Under the pieces are notes generated by a model that was not told the DNA's origin, ran no database searches, and worked only from the letters and a program-made list of their open reading frames with translations. A DNA stretch of 64,000 nucleotides from Parasponia andersonii (lineage: Eukaryota; Streptophyta; Magnoliopsida; Rosales; Cannabaceae). Every line of letters starts with the position of its first letter. Position 1 is the stretch's first letter. The stretch spans positions 232,236-296,235 of the forward strand of contig JXTB01000200.1 in NCBI GenBank assembly GCA_002914805.1, in the 5' to 3' direction. A program made the translations under genes and the position numbers. This document shows, piece after piece, positions 12,616-24,619 of the stretch.

Positions 12616-12998
12616 CAATAATCCGATAAACCTTACCTTCTTCTGAGCCAATTTCTGCAATTTTGGAACCTCCTCCATTAACCGAGCCTTGCTCCGGCGA
12701 ACTTCGGCATTCAGAGCGGCCGCCGAAGCCCTATTTTGCTCCGTCGAAGCCACATCTGCTTTCTGCAAATTTCGAACAAAAAGTAATTAAATAGCGCGAA
12801 AATTTGAGCAAAAATAAAGAGGAAAAACTCTGTTCGAACCAGTTGAGCGGCTTCGATGTCATGTTCGACGGCGGCGTAGAGTTGAGCGAAGGGATCTAGG
12901 GCGCCATTGGCGTTGAGGTCGCGCTGCTTCTCGATGTCGTACTTATCGTACTTCTTGCAAATGTAGTCAACTCGGAAGAAAATGTCAATCACGCTCAT
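9738..12998 (-). CDS. SYP71: Qc-SNARE syntaxin, SYP7 family (SYP71-like)
   Basis: Membrane-anchored SNARE for vesicle fusion; plant SYP71 proteins act at the endoplasmic reticulum and plasma membrane. Eight exons (minus strand): 12998-12840, 12762-12637, 10785-10623, 10523-10438, 10295-10227, 10143-10099, 9997-9935 and 9818-9738. All introns are GT-AG and the frame is continuous over 263 residues, close to the usual length of about 266. The N-terminus MSVIDIFFRVDYICKKYDKY matches the family's MTVIDILTRVD start. Residues 80-95 carry the RRSKARLMEEVPKLQKL helix. The SNARE motif covers about 179-237, with the zero-layer glutamine at Q206 in ELDRQVPLVDEID. A C-terminal anchor (CIDIVLLCIILGIVSYLYK) ends the protein. 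The 1.85-kb intron 2 carries AT and TAA microsatellites. The symbol is by family resemblance; a SYP72/73 paralogue assignment is not excluded. Confidence 0.93.
10778..10890 (+). repeat. 54-bp tandem duplication across a SYP71 splice acceptor
   Basis: CCTTTAACC...AGAAATTCAC...CAACAACTT occurs at 10778 and 10832. The first copy includes the exon 3 boundary (acceptor at 10786-10787). In the second copy, which lies deeper in the intron, the acceptor AG is changed to TG on the minus strand. Confidence 0.8.
11083..11120. repeat. (AT)19 microsatellite
   Basis: Perfect 38-bp AT run in the second intron of the SYP71-like gene. Confidence 0.95.
12572..12613. repeat. (TAA)n microsatellite
   Basis: About 14 AAT/TAA units in SYP71 intron 2, only some 25 bp downstream of the exon 2 donor on the minus strand. 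Confidence 0.95.
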
Positions 12999-13290
12999 TT
13001 TATCGAGAAAATTAAGTCAGGAAAATTATCAGAATAAACCCTAAACAAGAGGAGGAGGAAGAAGAAGAAGAAGAAGAAGAAGCGTGATTTTGTCTCCCTC
13101 TCTGGCATGTTGTTCCTCTCTCTCTTTCTCTCTCTGATCTATATGTATGTTGGGACGCCGTTGAAGGCGAACGAGCAGCGGAGCATAAAAGGCGGGTCTT
13201 TCGAAAACTGGGTTCAGTTTTTTAGCGCCTTCTTGAGATATTAGTGATTTCCTTTTCTTTATTATTATCAAAATCTTATAATAAATTTTT
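12999..13290 (-). promoter_or_regulatory. SYP71 5' leader and proximal promoter
   Basis: Upstream (minus strand) of the SYP71 start. It contains a run of GGA/GAA triplets at 13048-13083 (CTT on the coding strand) and a CT-rich stretch, both common in plant 5' leaders. No clear TATA box was chosen. Confidence 0.4.
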
Positions 13291-13314
13291 AGTTGTTGAA
13301 AAAAAAAAAAGATA

Positions 13315-13655
13315 AATTGTAAAAAATAAAATATTCTAAGATTTGAGTTTTCTACAAATTTAGAACGTGAAGGTCGGACTCTATAGAATAATATAACGAT
13401 ATTAATAATTTTTAAAAATTAAAATTCAAAATTTTAACTCTACAAAATAATGCATTAAGATTAAAAAATTTTAAAAATTAATATTCTAAATTTGATTTTT
13501 TGAATAATTTACCGAATAAAAGACAATAATATCCAATTTTAATAAATAATATTATTATTTTTATAAAAATTTAATATCAGGATATTATTTTATATAATCC
13601 AATTTTCTAAATTTGAATTACATAATACTTAAATTTTAGGTATGTTTTTACAATT
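13315..13655. mobile_element. Long-inverted-repeat MITE, copy A
   Basis: A fold-back element. The left arm, TTGTAAAAAATAAAATATTC then TAAGATTTGAG, is mirrored at the right end by ...AAATTTTAGG..TTTTTACAA. The centre is rich in ATAATATT. The same arrangement and sequence occur at about 23070-23422 and 32775-33090. No open frame is present, so it is non-autonomous. Confidence 0.65.
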
Positions 13656-15185
13656 CGTTAGCATTCATATACTTAATTACGATAGATATTTGTCTATTGA
13701 TTATTTAAGTGTTACAATACAAAATAAGTTCGATAGTCTTAGATTATGCGACTCGAAGACCATATATTAGGGGATAAAGTACCTAGCGTCACCTCAACTT
13801 TGCTAAGAGTAATAATTTTACCGTTTATATTTGAAATTTCGTCTACACACTATATACCTATATAGTGCTACTTTGCCCCAATTTTAAAATATTAGAGCAA
13901 ATTTTCAAATATTACGAGTCTCTTGTTCATATTTACAACCACAACCATTAGTTTCATATCTCTTTGTGCTCTTGTTAGAGCATTCTCCGCCTCGTCCAAT
14001 AACGTGGTCCAAAATCAATGTCATGTGGAATGAATGAATAAATAAGAAAACGAAAAAATTCTCTGTGGACATGTATACTAAACCATAATAAAAAAGATGT
14101 ATAAAGACAGTTTTTTCACATGTATACTAAACTGTAATAAAAAGATTCATAAAGACAGATTTTAAAGAAGGAATTAGGAAATGAATCGCTGATTATGGGT
14201 GAAATTGGATCAACAAATTCTTTTTCTAAGACACGAATAGTAAAAAGAATGTTTTCAGAGCATAATGGAAAATTTTTAAAAAAATTAAGTGATCTAAAGT
14301 TTAAGTAATCTGTTTCCAATTTCACTATGTGAGGAATTCTTCAAAATTTGTATTCCAAATGAGTAAGGAAACACACAAATGAATATAGAAGTGAAAACTG
14401 TTCTTCAACTCTATTAGCATTAAGGTCCATTCCTAGTTTGCAAACATGGCCTTGGTATTTACATATCCAACAGCATTTTAAGAATAAGAATTAAACTGGG
14501 TCAATTACTAAAATGTTCTTAATGGGGTTTTTAAATGCTATCATAATTATTTAATTAGATTAAAAAAGGAAAAGGAAACAATTAGAATTGTGTTTACATA
14601 ATCGATTTTTATATTAATAAAGGGCCCATTTATAGTTGTTTTCTAGTTATGTACATAAACACATAAAAACGGATTGAAAACAAATAAAGGAATAATGTCG
14701 AACCAAAAAAAAAAAAAACTCTTTTATAGCTAAATATTAAGTTTAACACTATGTTATACTTTTTTTTTTAAAAACAAAAAATAGAACTTAACTAATGACT
14801 TGCACTTATTACAAATTTAAAGAAAAATATCTACTACTACACAATTCTTATTTCATTTTATTATAAATAATAAGTTTTCACGCTTAATTTCAAAGTGACT
14901 CGAATCTAGAAGATTCTAAACAATGTATACTTAGACGCACTGTTATCCAAAAAACTCAAAGTACTCGCTTTATTTTAAAAAATTGAGCAAAATTTATGAC
15001 AAATTTTCTCAAATGATTGCAATGCCCTTATGGATATCCATTTTTCCTTTCCTTTCATATAAGTGCATTTTTAATGTTCTTTTTAGAATCTGAAAAAAAA
15101 AATAAAAAAAAAAGCCCATGTAGTTTAACTAAGTAGATAATGAGGAATATTTGGTAACAGGTATATGAAATACAAATGTATTTAT
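13656..15185. other. Intergenic, no gene seen
   Basis: Very AT-rich, with several A and T runs. A short direct repeat (TGTATACTAAACYRTAATAA) occurs at about 14069 and 14121. Nothing coding was recognised on either strand. Confidence 0.4.
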
Positions 15186-15790
15186 ATAGAGATGGCAACT
15201 GGGCGGGCTTAAATTGCGTATGGCTATCCTTGTCATATTCGGGGGCAAAATCATACTCATAAATGCCCGTATCCCGTTTAAAAAGACGGAGTTAGTTCGA
15301 GCTTTACTCACAGAGGCACGTAAGTACCCGCTGGTGCCCTATACACGATAAAATATAAATATGTGCTCAAAATAGTAAAAAGAAATGGAAACAACATAAT
15401 AGCTTTATATCCACATTTATTTTTATATGTAATGTGCATGTGCATTATCTATATATATATATATATATATATGGGCAATAATCCAGTAGGTATTTTTTTT
15501 TTTTACCTATGCATAGGTATCAATTTGGCCAATAAAAATTTAGTATGATCATTTTTTTATTGTAAAAAGTAAGAGAGAGAAAGAGCGTTAATGATGCACG
15601 TCTTTTCATGCACTTCATTATAGCCATTGGATCGCCGTTAGAAGGTGATCCAACGGCTAAAAAAAAATACCTACCCATAGGTAAAGAAAAAAAAAAACCT
15701 ATTGGATTGGCAAATATATACACACATAACCATTTGGGTGATTACGAGTCGGATACACTATACTCGTACTAGTGGTGGGTTTTCAAAGTT
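15186..15790. mobile_element. Degenerate MITE-like repeat interrupted by another MITE
   Basis: Segment 15190-15350 (ATGGCAACTGGGCGGGC...GCCCGTATCCCG) and segment about 15735-15790 (GAGTCGGATACACTATACTCG) resemble the GGAATGGCAAT...CCCGTCC type of element that is better preserved at 27001-27564. They may be two parts of one copy split by a later insertion. The assignment is tentative. Confidence 0.35.
15460..15725. mobile_element. MITE with about 50-bp terminal inverted repeats
   Basis: The left end (GGCAATAATCCAGTAGGTAT, then a T run, then ACCTATGCATAGGTA) is the inverse of the right end (TACCTACCCATAGGTA, A run, ACCTATTGGATTGGCAAATA). It sits within a TA repeat, so the target duplication cannot be resolved. 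The interior has a second near-palindrome around ATTGGATCGCCGTT...GATCCAACGGCT. No open frame. Confidence 0.7.
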
Positions 15791-16139
15791 ATACTCGTTT
15801 CCAACCCTTGTTTGCGTGAACAACCAAGAATTTCCCGTGAGTAAAATTTTAGTCCACGTAATATGTATTAGATATTTAGTATTACAAGTTTGTCAAAAAA
15901 AAAAACTATTGAAAAGTACGCATGATATATTTCTTTCTTGTTTTAAAAAATAGAATGCACGATTCTCAATTTTCTGACAATAAAAGTTAAATATAGCACT
16001 TAGCCACAATAAGATGATTGCATGAGACACATCAGAGCCCAAGCTCGAATTCTAGAAAAAACAAAAAGGAAAAAAAAGAAAAAAAAAAAAAAAAGGAGAT
16101 CAGTTATATGCTCTAGAGGAGTAATATTGGATGCAGAGA
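15726..16139. other. Intergenic, no gene seen
   Basis: AT-rich spacer ending in an A-rich stretch (16054-16095) just before the LINE remnant. Confidence 0.35.
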
Positions 16140-18960
16140 GCCCCTGTAGATTGGCTTTAAGAGGGTGATAGAAATACAAAAATTTTCACATAAAGCATCT
16201 CAGAGGTGTTGAAAAAAATTCTATTTTCGGGTTAGACGACAATTCAGGCTCTTGGGTTTCTAGTGATGAGCAGGTCTCTTGTATTGATGCTGACTATTTT
16301 GCAGGACTTATTTCTTCATGTAATCCTGACACGAATTCCATTGATACGGTTGTCTCCAAGATCCGTCGTCATATTCCCTTTTTCACTTATATGATTTATT
16401 TGATGCACCTTTCTCAAGGGATTATGTTAGAGAAGAGCTTTTTTTTTTTTTTTTTATATGAGCCCTAACGAATCCCGAAGTCCAAATGGCTTCCACATTG
16501 TTTTCTTTCGAAAGAGTTGGGATATTGTTAGAGAGGATGTGGTGGCAGTGTGTTTACGAATTTTCTCTAGTAGCTCCTCTGTTGGCATCTTTGACGAGAC
16601 ACATGTAGCTCTTATCCCGAAGGTAGGTTGTCCAGAGTTTTTTTTTTGTTGATTTCCGACCGATTAGCTTATGTAATATTATTTACAAAATAGTTACCAA
16701 AACATTAGCTAATCGGTTAAAACTGATTCTCTCACTCATTGTTGCTGATAAGCAGAGTACTTTTGTTCCTGGCTGCCTTATCTCAGATAATGTTATAGTT
16801 GCTTATGAGGCCATACACTTGCTTAGGAGGAAGACGGGTGGTAAGTTTGGTTTTGTTACCCTCAAATTAGACATAAGCAATGCATATGACAAGGTAGAAT
16901 GGCGGTATCTTATTGCTGTTATGAAATATCTGGGTTTTAGCGATCTCTTTGGATTTCTTTAATTCGATATACTATGGAATCTTCCTTCTTCAGTTTTAGT
17001 GTTAATGGGAAACCTTTTAGAGATGTTAGACCAAGCAGGGGCTTACACCGGGTATGCCTCTTATCTCCTTCCTCGTTTCTTTTTTGCGCAGATTGTTTTT
17101 CAGGATTTCTTCATCATGCTATTGATAATTCAGGACCCATTATTAATCATCTACATTTTGCAGATGGTAGCTTGATTTTTTTGTAAAGCCACTGTGGATC
17201 AATGTGGGAAGATAAAAGATATTCTTGATACTTATGAGAGGGCTTCGTAGCAAGTTATCAACGTGTCTAAGTCAACCATCATTTTAAGTCTCAATATGTT
17301 TTCGGAGCTTAAAGGATTAGATTATGGAGTGTTTGGGTCTTAATTCTAGTCATTCACATGATCGATATTTGGGACTTCCTACCCTAATGGGCCATAATAA
17401 AAGAAGTGCTTTTAATAGTGTCAAGGAGAAGGTTTGGAAGAAGATTCAAAGTTGGAGTGGAAAATTTTTTTTCTATAGGAGGAAAAGAAGTTCTTTTTAA
17501 GGCTGTGATTCAGGCTATTCCAACTTATACAATGAGTATCTTTAGATTACCAAATAATTTTTGTAGTGAGTTAGAGTCTATGATGGCCAGTTTTGGTGGC
17601 ACAACTCAGATGGTAAGCACGGAATACATTGCTTAGTTGGGCTCATATGTACAAAACCCAAATGTTTTGGTGCCTTAGTTTTCGTCATCTCAGTCTTTTT
17701 AACCAAGCCATGTTGGTGAAACAAGTTTGGCCCTTAATCTCTAACCCTTCATCTCTTATGGCTCATATGCTCAAAGCAAAATATTACTAGTCTCTGTCGG
17801 TTTTGGATGTCCAAGCTGGTCCTAATGCATCTTTTGCTTGGCGGAGTATTTTTTTGGGGCCTAGATTTGATAAAACAAGGTGTTAGATAGTAGGTGAGTA
17901 ATGGAGCTCAAATCTTCACTCTTGAGGATCCTTGGATTTCCGTACCATCTTCTTTCAAACCAATTATCCCTCGACCCCTATTCTTATCCCCTTGGTATGT
18001 TTCTTTGCTCATTGATGGTACTTCTTGGAATGTTCCTTTCTTGGAGCAGGTTTTTCACTCTCTCGATGATGAGATTATTTAGTGCATCCCTTTTAGTATG
18101 GAATCCCAGGTTTAGCATTATGATCCTTCAAGTTCTTACGGAGTGAAATCGGGCTATAAACTTGTTGTTTCCTTAACCAAAGATTGTTCTAGGTCGGGTG
18201 TTGGCACAAATTTTGTTCGGTGGCGACGACTTTGGAAGTTAATATTACCGAGTAAAGTGAAGATTTGTTTGTGGGGTACCTACCTTTCTTGATGCTCTTC
18301 CCACGCGAGTTAATTTGATTAAAAGATATGTCAATGTTCTTCACTTTTGTCCCTGGTGCTCTGATGGTAATGAATCTGTCTTCCATACTTTTCTGGGGTT
18401 GCTATTCGGCCAAGCAAGCTTGGATTCATAACTCAGTCGGTTCTTTCCTAAGGGCTTTTGTATTTTTGCAGTTACTGCTTGTATCCCCTGATGACTTGGA
18501 AATTTTCTTTTGTATTGTATGAAGTTTATGGTGGTCTCAAAATCTGTTGGTTTTTGAGAATAAATTCTCTTTGCATCAGGAAATTCTGGACAGGGCCAGC
18601 CACCTACTTGTTGGTTTTCATGGTGCTCACTTCCCCTCTAGTTCACATCACTCCACTTCTCTGCCTGAAAATAAGCGTTGGGTCATTCCTGTCTTATACT
18701 GCCTAACATTTTTAGTACTTTACGCTGTAATTTTCTTGTTGTTCTGTTTGTCATGTAGTAGGTGGTGGTAGTTACTCTAGTCTACACGCCTGCTGTTCGG
18801 TTTTTTAGTCGGTGTTATTTTGCTTGGTTTTCTCTTGGGTAGGGATTGCCTATCTCTATCCCTTTGTTGCTGTATTGTTGCTTTTCTTGCTTTCTGTAGC
18901 TATTAAAGAAATCTCATAAGGAACCTTTTCCGAGAAAAAAAAAAAAAAAAAAAGAAAAGA
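16140..18960 (+). mobile_element. 5'-truncated LINE (L1-type non-LTR) retrotransposon
   Basis: Contains the reverse transcriptase and the C-terminal zinc-binding region of plant LINEs, with a poly(A) tract at 18934-18953 at the 3' end, as expected for a non-LTR element. The 5' part, including the endonuclease, is missing; the segment starts in the linker before the reverse transcriptase. Target-site duplications were not found. Confidence 0.85.
16190..18775 (+). pseudogene. LINE reverse transcriptase, inactivated
   Basis: Pieces in changing frames can be followed: the linker (ILFSGLDDNSGSWVSSDEQV) at about 16220-16280; fingers with SPNGFHIVFFRKSWDIVRED at 16480-16540 and LIPKV near 16620; FRPISL/CNIIYKIVTKTLANRL near 16650-16715; ...ADKQSTFVPGCLISDN at about 16745-16790; LKLDISNAYDKVEW at 16865-16905; the active site reads FADG where FADD is expected (about 17157-17170). 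Zinc-binding and tail segments follow to about 18770. Multiple stops and frameshifts and the lost catalytic Asp make it non-functional. Confidence 0.82.
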
Positions 18961-20020
18961 AAAATCCCTAATTTCACACATATGCTCACTTTAATCAAAA
19001 TTTTATTATATGTACTTTGGGACAATTTGGAGACAAGAATACCCCTGAAAATTAGTATGCTCTCTCTCTTCTTCTCCAATATCGTCGATTCCACTAATCC
19101 TCTCGAAAGCTTCATAAAGCCCAAAACGATTCTCACCCATTCCATCATTCTTGAACCATTCCTCCCAATACAGAGAAGATTCCATCTTCTTCGTTCTCTC
19201 CAAATTCTCTTACTTGTTTGGTTGGGTACCTCTAAGTCCTGACTTCTACAAGGTGACTATTCAACTGGTTTTGACAAAGATTTTGACAACCAATGGGCAC
19301 CTCGATTGAGTCCCGATGTTCTTCTATTGGGATGTTGACTGTTTTGGATAATGATCTTTGACGGGTTTCGACGAATGGCCTTCCAGTAGGAGCTTCAACG
19401 TTTTTTATTTTGATGAGAGTTCGATGAGTTTTCGAATGGCGTGTATTGCGATGGGGGGTTAAGCTCATGATGGTAGCTTGCTGTAGGGGTTCAATGGTGG
19501 GCGTTTGTTGCGAATGGGTTGGGTTCGGAGCATCGTGGGAGGTTAGCAGAGGCGGTGGAAAGGCTATCAAATTTTGAAAGGGTAATTTCGGCCATTAGCA
19601 TATATGTCAAACAATTATTGTATGTATCATATGGATTGAATTAGACATAACTTAGGAGCATTTTCAATAACATTTGTGTTTTTTTATTTATTTATTTTTT
19701 TTTGGAAAAGAATAACATTTCTCTTTTAACTCGTAAATAAAGTAAAGAAAACACTCGAGTAGCCTAACATAATCCCGATACTAGACGACTCTTTTATTCT
19801 TTAGCGGAAAATTAGTACAAAATTCTCCATTGGCCAGCTAAAGCTAAACTATATATTAATATTCGGCTTTTATCATTTATCATTCTTATATATTTAAAAT
19901 TGTGTTATCGGTTAAGCATAGTTATCTACTTGAAACCTCACCAAACCAAAGTTTGCGGTGATCAAAGTGTCCAACCCCGTCTCTCAACTTCTCTTTCGTT
20001 TTCTTCGCCCTGCAGCAAAA
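18961..20020 (+). other. Intergenic spacer and Sec61 beta promoter
   Basis: No convincing gene. Overlapping frames on both strands at 18980-19570 share no family resemblance and look like chance. The last 170 bp before the Sec61 beta start contain TATA-like strings (CTATATATTAA near 19849 and CTTATATATTTAAA near 19886) and a CT-rich leader (19977-20012). Confidence 0.4.
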
Positions 20021-20347
20021 ATGGTGAGAGGCTCATCTCAGTCACAATCCTCCTCCTCCTCCTCCACCTCCCGCCCTGGCCTCGTGGCTCCCCGGGGCTC
20101 CGCCGCAGCCACCGCTGGAACTCGCCGCCGCAGACTCGGGGGCGGTGGTGGAGGCGGTGGTGCCGGAGCAAACTCAGTCGGCGGCGGCGCTGCTAGCAAC
20201 ATGCTGAGATTCTACACCGAAGACGCCCCCGGGTACAAGATCGGCCCCAACGTCGTGCTCGTCATGTGCCTCTGCTTCATCGGCTTCGTCACCGCTCTTC
20301 ACGTCTTCGGCAAGCTTTACCGGTCCCGATCGGCCGGCGAAGCCTGA
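20021..20347 (+). CDS. Protein transport protein Sec61 subunit beta
   Basis: Small tail-anchored subunit of the Sec61 translocon, which moves nascent proteins across or into the endoplasmic reticulum membrane. Single exon, 108 residues, the normal plant length. The start at 20021 (CAAAAATGGTG) is preferred over an upstream in-frame ATG at 19958 because plant homologues begin MVRG or similar. The N-terminal half is Ser-rich then Arg/Gly-rich ([11 protein letters not shown] at about 34-44). The conserved block [18 protein letters not shown] spans 59-76 and the membrane anchor spans about 77-97 ([20 protein letters not shown]), followed by [13 protein letters not shown] content is far higher than in the flanks. 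No intron or damage is seen. Confidence 0.97.
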   Translation: MVRGSSQSQSSSSSSTSRPGLVAPRGSAAATAGTRRRRLGGGGGGGGAGANSVGGGAASNMLRFYTEDAPGYKIGPNVVLVMCLCFIGFVTALHVFGKLYRSRSAGEA

Positions 20348-23069
20348 TTTCAGGATTCGGGTTGGGATCGTAATGGTCTCGGGTCTGTTATCGGATGCTA
20401 TAAGGTGTCTTTGTCTTCTTTGCTCTGTAAATGTTGGAGGCTTCGATTGCGTTTAGGGTTTCGATTTTTGTTAATTTTTGGGATATTTGAATCATAAAGA
20501 TAATGAGTGAGTTTTATTTTATAACATTTTTTACTTTGGTCTTACCTTGGATCTTAGTTTGATTATCTCGTTATAGTTCTTACTCTGTGTTTTAGGTGAT
20601 TTTGAGACTAAACTGGTCTAAACTTATATGCTGGCTTTGGTTTGTNTTGAGTAGTAAAGTTGTCCCTTATTCTCATTAATGGTGATTTATGCGGATTAAA
20701 TTATGCTTAGTTGTTCTTCTTCCTTGGTTAGCACAGCATTTGATTATTCTACATTGTTTAAATATGAATATTTATAAACCTTTATCTTGGTCTTGAGTTC
20801 AAAGCTTTACAAATAAACTGAAAAGAGGAAATCTAAAATCTGATCAATTGAAGAGCAATCGAAGTTTTAAAGCAATATTCCCATGAACTAGAGAGTAGGA
20901 CTATATTAAAATGTAAAAATCAGTTTCCTCATTCATTGATTGAACCCGCGATCCTTTTGATATAGACATGACACTTTTAGATTTACATGAATATTGTTGA
21001 GTGGAATTGAGGGTTGATTATCATTAAGGGCATTGATGAAGGTAGTTGGTTGAGGACTAAGTAATATTGATTAGTGACTAGACAAAGCTTATAATTATAT
21101 AGTTCTGCTAGCTTTTGGTGAACCATTATTACAAGGAAGCAAACGACCAGTGGTTTGATTGGATTTCCTGGTTTGCCATTTTCATTAAATTTCATCCCAT
21201 GCTAGCTAGCTTTGACAGCTTAATTATAATGTTATTTATAGTATTCGTATATGCCAGGGATGGAGGGAGAAGGCGATCATTGGGGGCGGATTTTGAGGAA
21301 TTTTTTTTTTACATCTATTAAAAAACATAAAGAAATTCGTGCTTTCACTAAAAATTGGTCAAAACAGTTCTGTCTCACTGAAAGTGGGCCAAAATTGTGA
21401 CCTCAATGAATGAACTTGTTAGCTCCGCTCCCTGTATGTGCTGGTTTTGCAAGTGGAATATGGACAATTTTAAGTTCTATTAGTAGATACTGACGTACTG
21501 TTTCTCTACCGTGAAATATTAGCTTGTTTTACACCCTATTCATATTGATGATTCTATGATTCGATTCCAAGTAAAGTGAAAAAAAAAAAAAAAAAAAAAA
21601 AAAAGTGTAGACAAAATTGCATATGCTTTTCTTCCTATGGCTATTTAATGAAAAACCAAGCCGGTATGGTGGTTGAAAAAGAAAGGATACTTTCTGCTTT
21701 CTTTAGAAAGTAGCTGTTGTAACTTGTAAGGATAGCATTTAATTAAGGAGGAAAAGGGTCAAGGTGGGGCGCAGTTGGTGGTTTGTTAAGTTCTAACTTT
21801 TATGATCTTGAAATTTCTTCTCTCATTAACCATACTACCACCTTTACCATCAACCATTGTCCTGGTAATGAAATGAATGAAATAGCTATGGGAGAAAAGG
21901 TGTATGAACGGTGTAGAGTTTTACAAACCCAAAAATACTCGACTGTTCAGAACTTGCCCGAGAAACCGAACAGTTCGGTGCCCCATCCTCCCATGCCATC
22001 CACATGATCTACTGTTTGGAATTGTAAAAAAAGACGATGACTTGAAAAACGACGACTATGTCATAGAAACGACAACTATTTAGGAAGAAACTACATTGAC
22101 TTTGAAATGAGAGATGTATACTATAAACGACAATGGAAAAGGACAATTTTTATTTATTTATTTTTCTCCAGTGACAAATGACAATTTCACCGGAACTACA
22201 ATGTCCATGACTTGTAAAACGTAAATGATTATGAAACCTACGAGAATATAATTGAATCGGAAACGGCAATGGATTCAAGGGCGACATAATTAATTGATCA
22301 TTAACGTGAGAAATGACCACATTTGAAAAAACAATACGAAAAATGACAAAGTCAAAGATAAACTATATCTCCATCAAAGTCACAGATAATTTGGCTGATT
22401 TGTCATTATGTAACTTGTTAGTATTTAGTGTATGTTTAATGTCTTACAAATGATATAAAGCACATTATTCAAGTTAGAATTGTTATGACGTTTAATACTT
22501 TCCTTAATAAAAATGATGACTTAAAAATTGATGGCAATATAAGCACTCGCATGCATAGTATGATGATAAATGATAACCGCACTTCTTTTTACACCAAGTC
22601 TTTACTTCCCAAACAGGGAACAAAAAATTTCAAAATAATAATGTTTAATGCCAATAAGAAAGGAAAAGCGGCAAAAAGATAGTAAAGTATGGTTGTTTTG
22701 CAATGTGACCTTTTTGTAATTTTAATCTTACTTTTTGACTTTTTTCATATTTAAAATTTCTGTAAATATCTATCTATTGTGTCCAAATTGACAAGAAAAT
22801 TCCACAATTAACACACAATCCAAATTATCTTTTTTTTTTCCTAATAAACAGTTAAAATCTATTGAAAATAACTTAAAATAGTCGCCATAAATTATAAAAC
22901 TTGTATATAAAAGGTAGAAATTTATATACATTTCGAATGGAGAAGTATAATTTTACCCAAACTAAAAGATAAAATTAAAATTGCAAAAAGATTATACTAT
23001 GTACAAGGTATTTTTTTTGCAATTAACCTCAATAGGAAATGAAAAACAATATTTTTTTTTAGTTCAATA
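20348..23069. other. Long intergenic region without a recognised gene
   Basis: AT-rich. The first 150 bp are the probable Sec61 beta 3' untranslated region. An N is at 20646. A degenerate repeat fragment (GCCAGGGATGGAGGGAGAAG near 21255 to AGCTCCGCTCCCTG near 21422) resembles the repeats at 9165 and 36040. A run of about 24 A lies at 21580-21604. Short open frames (for example 21783-22007 and 22485-22682) resemble no family. Confidence 0.4.
20646..20646. other. Single ambiguous base (N)
   Basis: One undetermined base in the assembly, in non-coding sequence. Confidence 0.95.
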
Positions 23070-23422
23070 ACCTACAAAAAAAATATCCTAAGATTTGAGT
23101 GTTCCGCAATTTAAAGTATAAAATTTAGACTTTACAAAATAATACTTCGAGATTAAGATTTTGCTAAAATCGATACGGTGCATTGATTTTTTCGACCATA
23201 TTTAGTAACAAAAAGACAACAATATTTTTTTTATTAAAACTAATTTAGTCCTTATTATTCTCTTTAATTTTGATGATATTATTGTCTTTTACTGATTAAA
23301 ATTATTCAAAAAGTCAATTCGAAGTACTAAATTCTTAATCTCAATGTATTATTTTATAAAATCCAAACTTTAGAGTTTAAAGTGCTGAATACTCGAATCT
23401 CAAGATTTATTTTGCGATTCAC
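23070..23422. mobile_element. Long-inverted-repeat MITE, copy B
   Basis: Best preserved of three copies. The left arm (CTACAAAAAAAATATCCTAA then GATTTGAGTGTTC, TTTACAAAATAATAC, GAGATTAAG) is mirrored over about 150 bp by the right arm (CTTAATCTC, GTATTATTTTATAAA, GAATACTCGAATCTCAAGAT). Arms meet near 23235. Related copies are at 13315 and 32775. Confidence 0.75.
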
Positions 23423-24069
23423 CTTTTTTGTTTTTTATGAAAGGATTTAAAGGACAAATATATATATATATATATGAAATTTAATATTAAAAAAAAAAAG
23501 ACGGGGACTTTGAAATTGGCATTGGCTTTATATAACCATCAATACAAATAAAAACGACATTTGATTAGAAACGACGGTCAATAAACCTATACAACACAGA
23601 AGATAGCACAGAAGAAGATAAGCGGTACAAGACGATTAATGATAAGTATGAGTGGTTTTCTTAAATTACTTTAAAAAAAAATAGATAGCATCAATTTAAT
23701 TGATTAGTAACCTGATTGTAACCATTTCAAGCCATAAAGGAAAAGAATAAAAAAGAAAAAAAAAAACATGAAACGAAATTGACAGTAACTTTATTTTCTT
23801 ATTTTCTTTTTTAGGAAACTAATTGTTAGCATAAAAATGATGGTTTCGTTACAATTTATTTGCAAAACCTAATTTTAATTACTTATTTGGAACAAAGTTA
23901 AAATTGTTAACAGCTTTCCAATTTTACTTGTTGTAATTTAAAGTTGTGGAGCGTGAATATTTCTTTTATATTTATTTGGAATTTTTTTGGCTCTACTAAG
24001 TCTTTCATAATAAAAAAGTGAACTCTAACAAATCGACTTTACGGAAGCGATAACATATAGCTAAATACT
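23423..24069. other. Intergenic, no gene seen
   Basis: AT-rich, with a TA run at 23459-23475. It ends at the left LTR of the next Copia element. Confidence 0.35.
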
Positions 24070-24499
24070 TGAGAAAATTTTGATAAAATGAAAAAAATAA
24101 AACACACAGAAAATTTAACGTGGTTTACTTAATTTAAGTTACGTCCACAGACAAACTTATGAAGATTTTCATTATGAAAATGAGATTACAACTTATTTCT
24201 CTCTAAATACAAGGAGATAACAAAAAAATCTATCTTTCTTGAAATATGAGAAAATACTTTCTCTAAACAATTTAGAGGAATTCAAAAATTAAACTCTCTC
24301 TTAGATGGGAAGAAGATTTTAGAATAGGATACAAAATGGTTTAGAAGAGAGGGGTATTCATTGTTTAGTCCTCTCTCTTATTTTCCCATTTTTTTTTCAA
24401 TTGAAAAAGGGCGGCACCAAAAAGTGCTGCAAAAATTGATTGCGGCTTCAATCACAAATATTTATTATGGATTCAGTCGCAATCTTTGACCCTTCAATA
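24070..24499 (-). repeat. 3' LTR of the minus-strand Copia element
   Basis: Matches the other LTR (29152-29461 plus 31731-31802) along its length. Boundaries are estimated from where the similarity stops: plus-strand left end TGAGAAAATTTTGATAAAAT, right end TTTGACCCTTCAATA. Confidence 0.7.
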
Positions 24500-24619
24500 T
24501 TCTCCAATTTGAAAACTTGATTTTAATCATGTCTTCATACTTGATAAATCTCTCTTTTTTTCGCTTATCAATTCTTTATATTTTTTACGTTTCTGTTAGG
24601 CTATATGTGGATCTACACT

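Noticed and set aside
18980..19570. Several overlapping frames next to the LINE tail
   Set aside because: They lie on both strands with no family match and no intron or promoter context.
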